DNA of 64,000 nucleotides, taken from positions 62,001 to 126,000 of the forward strand of contig CAWFGX010000002.1 in the NCBI GenBank assembly GCA_963815375.1, given 5' to 3'. A model generated the notes under the pieces. That model was given only the letters and a program-made list of their open reading frames with translations, did not search any database and was not told the DNA's origin. This document shows positions 1 through 8,085 of the stretch, piece by piece. This stretch comes from JASHPR01 sp963815375 (GTDB lineage Bacteria > Actinomycetota > Actinomycetes > Streptosporangiales > Streptosporangiaceae). The position numbers and the translations under genes are program-made. Every line of letters begins with the position of its first letter. Position 1 is the stretch's first letter.

Positions 1-148
1 ATAGTGGCGTGATGGCCTGAGGGGCTGTGGCCGCTGGGTGCTTTCAGTGTCCGGCCGTGTCAGGCTGCCAGGCTGTCGCGCCGGGTAGGCGGGGGTCCAC
101 AGGCCCTTGTGCTTTCCCCTTCCTGGTCGCAGAAACGGTTCCGGCTGG

Positions 149-430
149 TTAGCCGGACGGGATGGCCTGCAGGCGGGCGGCTGCGGCGGTGATGTGGGCG
201 GCCTAGGGCCAGCGCTGGGCGAGCCGCAGTCGCAAGCGTCGTCCGCTGCTGGCCAGCCGGGCGGCGACGGAGAACATGCGCAGGCGGATCCTTTTGGTTC
301 CCAGCGGCGGGCGCTGCCGGTCAGGGCGAGCAGCTGGGTCCAGCCAGCAGGTCGCAGGCCAGGGCGACGATCTCGCACCAGATCTGGTTCTGGCCGTAGC
401 CGTTAAGCGGGAGGTTGCGCAGGCCGGTTG
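149..430 (-). mobile_element. IS1380-family transposase C-terminal remnant
   Basis: Read on the minus strand this stretch gives the familiar C-terminal segment of IS1380-type DDE transposases: RNLPLNGYGQNQIWCEIVAL, then LALTGSARRWEPKRIRLRMF, then SSGRRLRLRLAQRWP and LQAIPSG followed by a stop. It is broken by a one-base shift near position 340 (LLA / WTQLLALTG change frame) and by an in-frame TAG where a Trp codon is expected in RWP-W-AAH. The catalytic N-terminal and central parts are absent, so it is dead. No terminal repeats were found. Recognition is by family sequence memory; a database search would settle the exact family. Confidence 0.6.
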
Positions 431-673
431 ACTGGTCTATGTCCTACATCGGAGAGGGTCTGAGGATCTCGACAGTAGTTTTTCCGGTGCGCCCGAGGTG
501 ACACCCGAAGCGGCATGAGTAAAGGGCGGCAGGCGGGATGGCCCACTCGCGCGACCTGCGAACGAGACCCCAGGCAGTTCGTGCCACATCCGGTTTTCCT
601 GCACGTAACATGATAGTAGGGTTTCGTTCAGGCATATTGCACGTCAATTTAGTGCAGTCAGACACGAATTCTT

Positions 674-1354
674 TTACGGGAAATTCAGTCCGTGCTGAGC
701 CCTGCATGTAGTCCAGAGCGGCGAGTTGGATGCATGCATCAATTTTACAAACTGAACGTAGGCCTCGGCATCTGGGCGGGGGCGGTAGGTGGCTGGCCGG
801 ACCAGCAGCCGGTATCCAGTCATCTGCGCCAATGCCATCGAGACTTTCGTGTCAAGGATCAGCGGGTAATCCGTCAAGCTTTCCTGGAGAGCATTCTTCG
901 CGATGAAATAGAGGATCTTCGTGAAGAACGAGAAGCCAATGCCACGGTGATTTTCACGCGCCACGCCCTCACGACCAGGGGTTGTGAACAGCTTGTATGC
1001 CTCAGCAATCAGGCCTCTGGCCAAATTTGTTTCGCACTTTGCGAGAAGGGCGTCCAGACGCGGAGCCAGGAAGTCCGACATGTCGCTGACCCACTGCGTT
1101 CCCCATCGGGGCCCGCTGACGCCGTATCCCCACATGAGCGAAGCGATAGCGACCCGGCGCCTCCGGATGGCGGGGTCGCGACTGTGCAGTCCGATGATGT
1201 CACTACGGGTAACGCGGTTAGGAAGAGCGTCAAGAGCCCAGCTGATCTGCGCATCGCCGGTCCGTTTTTCGACTAGCTTCCACTGCGTGACGCTGATTCG
1301 ACCAGGCTGGTTGAGGACGACTCCTGGTGCCGGGAACTGCGGCACGAGAGCCAC
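674..1354 (-). CDS. Probable OGG-fold (8-oxoguanine glycosylase-like) protein
   Basis: The open frame runs on to 1792, but only about the last 226 residues look like protein; a GTG at 1354 (VALVPQFPAPG) is chosen as start because upstream codons are antisense-like and Gln/His-rich. The motifs LMWGYGVSGPRW, GIGFSFFTKILYF and LILDTKVSMALAQMTG match the helix-hairpin-helix area of the small actinobacterial proteins annotated as OGG-fold 8-oxoguanine DNA glycosylase. In that family the FFTK lysine is a candidate catalytic residue and the ILD aspartate sits in the position of the glycosylase Asp; both assignments are inference. No strong Shine-Dalgarno precedes the start. The function would be base excision repair, but most such small homologues are uncharacterised. 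Confidence 0.5.
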   Translation of the reverse strand: MALVPQFPAPGVVLNQPGRISVTQWKLVEKRTGDAQISWALDALPNRVTRSDIIGLHSRDPAIRRRRVAIASLMWGYGVSGPRWGTQWVSDMSDFLAPRLDALLAKCETNLARGLIAEAYKLFTTPGREGVARENHRGIGFSFFTKILYFIAKNALQESLTDYPLILDTKVSMALAQMTGYRLLVRPATYRPRPDAEAYVQFVKLMHASNSPLWTTCRAQHGLNFP

Positions 1355-1420
1355 CCGACAGGCACCGCACGTCGGCCAGGCGCCGAACGCCCAGCCGCGC
1401 TCCGCCAAACATTTACCCAG

Positions 1421-1807
1421 GTGGCGCAGGTTTTCGGCACCCCCAGGACGCATCTCGGGACGTACGACTACAACACGATCGAGAACATCGTGCTGCTGCT
1501 GTTCGTGCTGGCAGGACTGCTGGTGCTGCGCTCCACCGCCGCCCCGGTGCACGAGCGGGTGGCGTTCGTGGTCTTCATCCTGATCGAACTTGTGCTGGCG
1601 TCGGCGCAGTTCTGGAACAGCACGTTCGGTGACGGCCGCACCAACGTCGACACGTTCCTGCTCGCCGTGACCATGCTGCTCGCCACGCCGCGCACCGCGC
1701 CCGCGCCAGGCAGCACCAGCGCACTGGCCAATATCCGGGTCACGAACTCCCGCCTCGCCGTGGCAGCCGCGATCGCGGTCGCACAACGCCACATTTTGTT
1801 CGAGTAG
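1421..1807 (+). pseudogene. C-terminal fragment of a multi-spanning membrane protein
   Basis: Starting from GTG at 1421 the frame encodes two clear hydrophobic segments (NTIENIVLLLFVLAGLLVL and VAFVVFILIELVLASAQFW), a short loop GDGRTNVDTFLLAVTMLL, and a polar tail. It resembles the C-terminal end of integral-membrane glycosyltransferase or polymer-export proteins of actinobacteria, which is only an impression. There is no Shine-Dalgarno and no plausible N-terminal region, so it is more likely a 5'-truncated gene than a complete 128-aa protein. It lies between the divergent OGG-fold gene and convergent pafA, whose stop is about 10 bases away. Confidence 0.4.
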
Positions 1808-1816
1808 GGCGGGCTG

Positions 1817-3175
1817 CTACATTCCGGCGATGAGCTTTTCTACCCGCTCGTCAACGGAGCGGAACGGGTCCTTGCACAGCACGGTGCGCTGCGCCTGGTC
1901 GTTCAGTTTCAGGTGCACCCAGTCCACGGTGAAGTCGCGGCGCCTCTCCTGCGCCCGGCGGATGAACTCGCCGCGCAGCTTGGCCCGCGTGGTCTGCGGC
2001 GGGATGGACTTGGCCTCGAAGATGTCCAGGTCCCGGACCACCCGCTCCACCGCCCCGGCCCGCTGGAGCAGGTAGTACAGGCCGCGACCGCGGTGCACGT
2101 CGTGGTAGGCCAGGTCAAGCTGCGCGATCCGCGGCGCCGAAAGCGGCAGGTCGTGCCTGGCCCGGTACCGCTCGATGAGCTGGTACTTGGCCGCCCAGTC
2201 GATCTCGCGGGCGATCTTGTCCAGGTCGCCACTCTCGATCGCGCCGAGCGCGCGCTCCCACATCTCAAGTACACGGGAACTGATCGGGTCCAGCCCGTTC
2301 CGGTCGGTGAAGTCGCGCGCCAGGGTCAGGTACTCGTACTGGATCTCCAGCGCGCTCATCTCACGGCCGTTGGCGAGCCGGACGCGCGAGCGACCGGTCA
2401 TGTCGTGGCTGACCTCGCGGATCGCGCGGATCGGGTTGTCCAGCGTCATGTCGCGCAGCACGACCCCGGCCTCCACCATGCGCAGCACCAGGTCGGTGGC
2501 GCCGACCTTGAGCAGCATCGTGGTCTCGCTCATGTTGGAGTCGCCGACGATCACATGAAGCCGGCGGAACCGCTCCGCGTCCGCGTGCGGCTCGTCCCTG
2601 GTGTTGATGATCGGCCGGGACCTGGTGGTCGCCGATGACACGCCCTCCCAGATGTGCTCGGCGCGCTGGCTGACGCAGTAGACCGCGCCGCGGGGTGTCT
2701 GCAGCACCTTTCCGGCGCCGCAGATGATCTGCCGGGTGACAAGGAACGGGATCAGGATGTCCGCGAGCCTGCCGAAATCACCGTGCCTGCCCACACTGTA
2801 ATTCTCGTGGCAGCCGTAAGAGTTGCCAGCCGAGTCTGTGTTGTTCTTGAACACGTAGATGTCCCCGGCGATGCCCTCCTCGCGCAGCCGCCGGTCAGCG
2901 TCGACAAGCAGCCCCTCGAGGATCCGCTCCCCCGCCTTGTCATGCGCGACGAGATCCACGACGCTGTCGCACTCCGGTGTCGCGTATTCCGGGTGACTAC
3001 CCACGTCGAGGTAGAGCCGCGCTCCGTTACGCAGGAACACGTTGCTGCTGCGTCCCCAGGACACCACGCGGCGGAATAGGTAGCGGGCTACCTCGTCCGG
3101 CGACAGCCGCCGCTGCCCACGGAAGGTGCACGTAACGCCGTACTCGTTCTCAAGCCCGAAGATTCGCCGGTCCAC
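1817..3175 (-). CDS. pafA: Pup--protein ligase PafA
   Basis: PafA joins the C-terminal Glu of Pup to lysines of target proteins using ATP, marking them for the actinobacterial proteasome. The start is taken at GTG 3175, preceded by AGGGG, which gives 452 aa, the normal family length; the longer frame adds 13 unlikely residues. Visible family motifs are FGLENEYGV with the Mg-binding Glu9, NGARLYLDVGSHPEYATPE with the catalytic Asp near residue 57, GNSYGCHENY, the nucleotide-site stretch around VFKNNTD, and GDSNMSETT. ENEYG and the YATPE region fit PafA rather than the depupylase Dop. The usual proteasome-operon neighbours (pup, prcBA, dop) are not in this window, so this copy stands at the edge of a rearranged region. 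The frame is complete with no broken motif. Confidence 0.95.
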   Translation of the reverse strand: MDRRIFGLENEYGVTCTFRGQRRLSPDEVARYLFRRVVSWGRSSNVFLRNGARLYLDVGSHPEYATPECDSVVDLVAHDKAGERILEGLLVDADRRLREEGIAGDIYVFKNNTDSAGNSYGCHENYSVGRHGDFGRLADILIPFLVTRQIICGAGKVLQTPRGAVYCVSQRAEHIWEGVSSATTRSRPIINTRDEPHADAERFRRLHVIVGDSNMSETTMLLKVGATDLVLRMVEAGVVLRDMTLDNPIRAIREVSHDMTGRSRVRLANGREMSALEIQYEYLTLARDFTDRNGLDPISSRVLEMWERALGAIESGDLDKIAREIDWAAKYQLIERYRARHDLPLSAPRIAQLDLAYHDVHRGRGLYYLLQRAGAVERVVRDLDIFEAKSIPPQTTRAKLRGEFIRRAQERRRDFTVDWVHLKLNDQAQRTVLCKDPFRSVDERVEKLIAGM

Positions 3176-3263
3176 ACCCCTAGTCTGCGTTCCGCGCACC
3201 CTGATGGTAACCACCGCGCCCGCGAAACTCCCGAGACCGTCTTGCGGGCGCGTGACGTCCGGC

Positions 3264-4005
3264 TCAGATCGTGCCGTTCTTGATCGCCTCGTCGATCCAG
3301 GGGATCACCTCGTCGAGCATTTCGTCCAGCGACGTGGTGGCCTCGAAGCCGAGCATGCGCTTGGCCTTGTCCGTGGCCGGCACGCGACGCTGCACGTCGT
3401 ACTCGAACGGGTCAGCGCAGCGCCGCGCGCAGCGCCGCGTCCGGCCCCTTGACCTTCCGCCTGATCGCCTCGGAGAGCTCGAGCACCGTGGTGGACTCGG
3501 CCGTCGGCAGGCTGAAGTCCTCGTTCCGCGCGTCCGGGTGCTCCATCGCCGTGACCACGCCGCGCGCAAGGTCGCCGCCATAGGTGTAGTGCCGGATCTG
3601 CTCGCCGGAGCCGAGGATGTGCAGCGGGTCCTGCCCCTTGAGTACCTTCTGCACCAAGTCGGGAACCACGTGGCTCATCGCGAGCTTGACGTTCCCGGAC
3701 AGGATCTCCTCGTCGCCGAGCGCCCGGGACGCCCCGATGCCCACGCAGTTGAACGGCCGCACGATCGTGTACGGCAGCTTGTACTGGTCCCGCGCGGAGT
3801 ACTCCACGGCCAGCTTCTGGAAGCCGCAGGAGGACAGTGGCGGCGGCACCTCTCGCTCCTGCCCCTCGTAGGACGGCCACTCGCTGGTGGACTCGAACAC
3901 CATCGAGGAGGACATGTAGGTGACCTTCTGCAGCCGGCCCGCCTTGTGCGCCTTGATGGCAGCGTCGCAGGATGCGGCGATGATCCGCTGCCGGCGGCCG
4001 CGGGG
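3264..4005 (-). pseudogene. NAD-dependent epimerase/dehydratase, truncated and frameshifted
   Basis: The frame ending at 3412 carries LQKVTYMSSSMVFES, LPYTIVRPFNCVGIG, SHVVPDLVQKVLKGQDPLHI and HYTYGGDLARGVVTAMEHP, typical of extended SDR sugar-nucleotide epimerases. After a one-base shift near 3412-3425 the C-terminus continues in another frame as PFEYDVQRRVPATDKAKRML down to 3264. The N-terminal third with the GxxGxxG NAD-binding loop is missing. The expected YGFQKLAVE active-site motif reads CGFQKLAVE, so the catalytic Tyr is Cys, and a few residues after SAR are deleted. Three independent lesions make a pseudogene the best call. Confidence 0.85.
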
Positions 4006-4026
4006 CCTCAAGAGTGCACTGGCCAC

Positions 4027-4639
4027 ATGACCTTCCGGCCCCGCACCGATGTCACCGACGGGCTCGACGGCAAGCTGCCACAGTCCGGCCGTCCTCCCGT
4101 AGAGACCGGACCGGAAGACAGATCTGCTCCTCCGCGCCTTCCCGACAACCGAAGTATTTAAAGGCTTATGTCAAATAACTTGCACAGGTCAACGCGGGGT
4201 ATATCGCAGGTCCGCCAAAGGTCAACCGCCGGGTGCAGCAGCGAGCCCTTCCGGTAACCCCTCACAAGATATGATCATGAATCGGCCATGAGCTACAGCA
4301 TCATGCTGCAAGCCGGGACACAGCTATCTAGCAGGCCCGCCATCAGGGAAAACTACGGACCGTACCTGTCGCTCCGGGCGAAACGTGGGATTGTAAAAGC
4401 AGGCACTGACAATCCGGCGGACCCGGCGAAGAGCAGGTCCGCGGGTGCCGCAAATCACCTTTTCCTCTCCAGCCGGATCCCCGCCCGGCAGCGAGAAGCC
4501 GTTCCGGGCCGGACCGGGCCTAGCCCAGCTCACGCACCGCCTGGCGGGTCTCGGCCGGCCATTGACGGCAGCCGCGCGGCCCGGGTCGCGGTCCTCGCGG
4601 GTGTTTCCGTCACCGAGGTATTTCGATGAGCCGGAGCGG
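4027..4639. other. Intergenic region without a recognised gene
   Basis: About 0.6 kb between the epimerase remnant and the ABC permease stop. The part near 4140-4330 is clearly less GC-rich than its surroundings (ATTTAAAGGCTTATG, AAGATATGATCATGAATC), as in old horizontally acquired spacer or a promoter zone. Short frames on both strands show no family I recognise. A minus-strand fragment ending AETRQAVRELG near 4520 could be the tail of a lost gene. Confidence 0.5.
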
Positions 4640-7141
4640 TTACACCTGGCTGGTGGCGGTGCGCAGCAGCCGTGCAGACAGGCTGGTGACCGCAATGGTC
4701 AGTGCGGCTGCCAGGGCGATGACCGTGAGGTAGATCAACGGTGACCCGGCGGGCAGGCCCGGCGCTCCGATCGCGTTGTCGAACGGCAGCAGTGTCGCCA
4801 GCGCGGCCAGGGTGCCGAGCACGATCCCGGTGGCGGCGACAAGCGCGCCCTCGATGGTCATCGCCAGAGCGACCTGGCTGCCGCTGGCGCCGATTTGCCG
4901 CAGCATGTGCAGCTGGGGGCGGCGCCGTGCCGTGGCCGCCACGGTCGAGGAGATCAGGTACACGGTCACATACGCGATCCCCGCCGCCATGATCATGTAA
5001 TATATCCACGCCGTTGACTGATCCTGCACCGAGAAGGCCGCGAGCGTCTCGGACCGGCTGCTAACCCGAATATCGGCTGCCATGCGGCTAAGGCTGCGCC
5101 CGAGCGAGTTCAGGTCGGTATTCGGCGCAGTGCTTACGAGAATCTGTTCGGCCAGCCCGCTGGTCGTGTGCGGTGCGAGCAGTGCGGCGGGCAGGAGCAG
5201 CACTGGGTAGCCGCGCTGGGCGGTGAAGAGGGCCACGATCCGCAGCCGCGTGACGGTGTTGTCGCCGAACCGCAGCATCAGGGTGTCGCCCACCTCCTGG
5301 CCGCTCTTGGCCCAGCTGGCAGGGATGGCGATGGTGTCGCCGGACAGGCGGGCAAGGCTGCCGCTGGTCACCTGATAGTTGGCGACCCGGCTGGCGGTTG
5401 CTCCGTCCAGGCCGAGCAGCGGTGTCGAGTCGGGATTGCCGTCGTCTTGAGCGCCCGGTGGCAGGTTGACGAAGCCGTTGCTGGTGACCAGCGGCGATGC
5501 GACGACACCCGGTAGGCGGCTCACCTGGGCGGCAAGGCCCAGCGGCAGGCCGCCGGCGGGCGAGGAGATCACGAGGTTGGCCAGTAGGTGCTGAGCGTAG
5601 GCCTGCTCGGTCGCCGCCTGCTGCGATGTCTGCATGTACAGCAGGGCGGTCGCCAGCCCCGTCGCAAACATGACCGGGGTGATCAGGGCGGCAGTACGGG
5701 CGCCCCGGCCTTGGATAGTCAGCATCGCGAGATGGCCGGTACGCGGGGCGAGGGCGGCGGCGACCCTGCCGAGTACCGACAGCACCGGTCGGCTGAAGGC
5801 CGGGCCGAGCAGCGCCAGGGTGAGGACCCACGCCATGATCGACGGCCCCGCGGTGCTCGCGGCGATTGGCCCGTTGAAGACGAGTGCGGTGATGACCGCG
5901 AGCGCTATCGCGCCCGCCAGGGTCAGCAGCCCGAGCACGAGCCGCGGCCAGCTCATCAAGGGCTGTGGCGTGTTGTCGGAGCCCAGCGCTTCGACGGGCG
6001 GCACGCGGATAGCGCCGCGCGAAGCAACGAGCGCGGCTATCACGCCCGTGAGCACGGCAATGGCGGCGCCGGTTAGGGTGGGAATGAAGTTCTGGTGGTA
6101 AATCAGGCCCCCGGTGACGAGGCCGTGGTCGGTCATCGCGGAGAGCAGTTGCCGTCCGGCCGCCTCGGTCGGGAGCAGGCCGAGACATGCGGCAGGGATC
6201 GCGACCAGGAGGGTCTGGCGGAGCACCAGGCGCCGTAGCTGACGGGGCGTCGCGCCGACGGCGCGCAGCAGCGCGATCTGGCGGCGGCGCAACTGGACAG
6301 CCAGCCCCAGCGTGCTAGCCACGATAAACATCGCGATTACCGTCATGAGCGGGCCTGAGACGGCGGCGAGCGGGATGAGCCTAAAGCTGTCGCCGGCCGC
6401 GTCGGGGAACTCGGCCCGGCCGCGGGCGTCTCCGGTCAGCACGAGTGCGCTGCCATGCGGAAGGGCGGCCGTGATCCGGCTGGCCAGCGAACCGGCCGCC
6501 ACGCCGGGGCTGGGATATACCGCGACCGAGTCCACCAGGCCGGGTTGTCCGGTCAGCGCGCTGGCGCGTGCGTCTGTCACGAAGAGCGCCGGGGCCAGGC
6601 TCGTGGCGGAATCAGCGATCCCCGCCACGCGCAGGGTGACAACGGTGCCGTGCGCTTGCGCCTGCAGCAGGCTATTGATCGTCAGGTGCAGGCTGTCAGC
6701 GAGGTGCGCTTCTAGCACCACGTCACCGGGGCCCGTGGGCGCCCGGCCGCTGATCAGCCGATAGGGCGTGAGCTGGGCAGCGGACCAGTCGTGCCCATCA
6801 ACCGGCGGGCCGTCCGGCTGCCCGCCGCTCAGGACCGTGACGGGGAATGACACATCGGGTACGGTGCGCGCAACGCCGGGGACGGCGGCGATCTCGCTCG
6901 CAAGACCGGGAGCGAGGCGGTCGCGTTCGGGCAGCGGCGTGCCCAGGTAGTCCTGCACGCCCGTCACGACGACCGGCGCGGTCAGCAGCCGCTGCGGTGG
7001 GACGTCGGAAGTCAGGCCGGTCTCGAACACGCCGCCGCACACCGCGACAAGGAACGCCGACAGGGCCAGCGTGAGGAACGAAGCGGCGAAGGCGGCGGGC
7101 TGGTGGCGCACCGACCGGACGGCCAGGCCGAGAATTACCAT
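4640..7141 (-). CDS. ABC transporter permease, FtsX type
   Basis: An 833-aa MacB/LolC-like permease. It has an N-terminal membrane anchor (PAAFAASFLTLALSAFLVAV), a long extracellular domain, and two FtsX modules: one near residues 255-375 (TVIAMFIVASTLGLAVQLRRRQ, ALLRAVGATPRQLRRLVLRQ) and one at the C-terminus (YYMIMAAGIAYVTVYLISST, LHMLRQIGASGSQVALAM). Two FtsX modules in one chain imply a functional half or monomeric membrane partner for the ATPase encoded just upstream; the start overlaps that gene's end by 7 bases, so translation is probably coupled. Homologues export peptides, drugs or lipids, or act mechanically at the envelope; the substrate cannot be told here. Confidence 0.9.
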   Translation of the reverse strand: MVILGLAVRSVRHQPAAFAASFLTLALSAFLVAVCGGVFETGLTSDVPPQRLLTAPVVVTGVQDYLGTPLPERDRLAPGLASEIAAVPGVARTVPDVSFPVTVLSGGQPDGPPVDGHDWSAAQLTPYRLISGRAPTGPGDVVLEAHLADSLHLTINSLLQAQAHGTVVTLRVAGIADSATSLAPALFVTDARASALTGQPGLVDSVAVYPSPGVAAGSLASRITAALPHGSALVLTGDARGRAEFPDAAGDSFRLIPLAAVSGPLMTVIAMFIVASTLGLAVQLRRRQIALLRAVGATPRQLRRLVLRQTLLVAIPAACLGLLPTEAAGRQLLSAMTDHGLVTGGLIYHQNFIPTLTGAAIAVLTGVIAALVASRGAIRVPPVEALGSDNTPQPLMSWPRLVLGLLTLAGAIALAVITALVFNGPIAASTAGPSIMAWVLTLALLGPAFSRPVLSVLGRVAAALAPRTGHLAMLTIQGRGARTAALITPVMFATGLATALLYMQTSQQAATEQAYAQHLLANLVISSPAGGLPLGLAAQVSRLPGVVASPLVTSNGFVNLPPGAQDDGNPDSTPLLGLDGATASRVANYQVTSGSLARLSGDTIAIPASWAKSGQEVGDTLMLRFGDNTVTRLRIVALFTAQRGYPVLLLPAALLAPHTTSGLAEQILVSTAPNTDLNSLGRSLSRMAADIRVSSRSETLAAFSVQDQSTAWIYYMIMAAGIAYVTVYLISSTVAATARRRPQLHMLRQIGASGSQVALAMTIEGALVAATGIVLGTLAALATLLPFDNAIGAPGLPAGSPLIYLTVIALAAALTIAVTSLSARLLRTATSQV

Positions 7142-7938
7142 GATGGCTCCGTCCGGGCAGTCGCGGCGGCCGCGGCCTGGCCGCGGTCGGCAAGGTGGGC
7201 CATCCGCGCGGCGACCGCGTCCACCTCCGGCCGGAGTATCTCGCCGGCGATCCGGCCGTCGGCAAGGAACACGACCCGGTCCGCGCGCGAGGCGGCGACA
7301 GGATCGTGCGTTACCATCACGACCGTCGCGCCGGCCGCCCGCACCAGCGAGCCGAGCAGGCCGAGCACCTCGGCGCCAGTCACCAAGTCCAGCGCGCCGG
7401 TGGGCTCATCGGCGAAGACGACGCTCGGGGAGCCGATCAGCGCGCGAGCTATCGCGACGCGCTGCTGCTGCCCGCCGGAGAGCTGCCCGGGCCTCGACCG
7501 GCGCTTGCCGGCCAGCCCGACCTGGTCGAGCACTGCCGTTACGGCCGCCCGCCGCGGGTGTTTGCCGGACAGTCGCAGCGGCAGCGCCACGTTGTCGGCG
7601 GCGCTGAGCTCGGGCAAAAGGTTGAACGACTGGAAGACGAATCCGATCCGCTCGCGCCGTATCCGGGCCAGGGCCCGCTCCGGCCGCCTCGTCAGGTCCG
7701 TCCCGTCCAATGTGACCGTGCCCGCCGTGGGCCGGTCCAGGGCCGCCGCGCAGTGCAGCAGCGTGGACTTGCCCGAGCCCGACGGCCCCATCACGGCGGT
7801 GAAGCTGCCCCGCTCGAAGCCCAGCGTGATGTCGTTGAGCGCGGTGACGGCGGCACTCCTGCCGCCGTACCGCTTGGTCACCCCGGCCAGGCGGACCACG
7901 TCGTCGTTTCCGTTGCTGCCTAGCGCATCGCCTTTCAC
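7135..7938 (-). CDS. ABC transporter ATP-binding protein (MacB/LolD type)
   Basis: A 267-aa ATPase that drives the FtsX-type permease encoded immediately downstream (7-base overlap). Visible motifs are Walker A GPSGSGKST at residues 51-59, the Q-loop in FVFQSFNLLPELS, the signature LSGGQQQRVAIARAL, Walker B VVFADEPTGALD and the H-loop in MVTHDP. The FNLLPELSAADNV and DEPTGALD wording is typical of the LolD/MacB subfamily, exporters rather than importers. The GTG start at 7938 is preceded by GGGAAGGGG. Upstream, GTGTTAGGACAC (near 7960) is a small imperfect inverted repeat that could bind a regulator. Confidence 0.93.
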   Translation of the reverse strand: MKGDALGSNGNDDVVRLAGVTKRYGGRSAAVTALNDITLGFERGSFTAVMGPSGSGKSTLLHCAAALDRPTAGTVTLDGTDLTRRPERALARIRRERIGFVFQSFNLLPELSAADNVALPLRLSGKHPRRAAVTAVLDQVGLAGKRRSRPGQLSGGQQQRVAIARALIGSPSVVFADEPTGALDLVTGAEVLGLLGSLVRAAGATVVMVTHDPVAASRADRVVFLADGRIAGEILRPEVDAVAARMAHLADRGQAAAAATARTEPSW

Positions 7939-8085
7939 CAGTACCCCTTCCCTATCATGTGTCCTAACACGCAGACAGCCAGACCAATGGCGCGTGTAGC
8001 TGGGACGGCGAGCCTGCGTCCTGCATGGTTATGGGCCGCCCCGGGTTACGGCCACTAGCGGCACATGACCATGCGAGCTGGCGTC

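Noticed and set aside
444..707. 87-codon minus-strand frame downstream of the OGG-fold gene
   Set aside because: It overlaps that gene's end, has no recognisable domain and no independent ribosome site.
1355..1792. N-terminal extension of the OGG-fold frame
   Set aside because: Gln/His/Arg-rich sequence antisense to the membrane-protein fragment; no conserved residues before about 1354.
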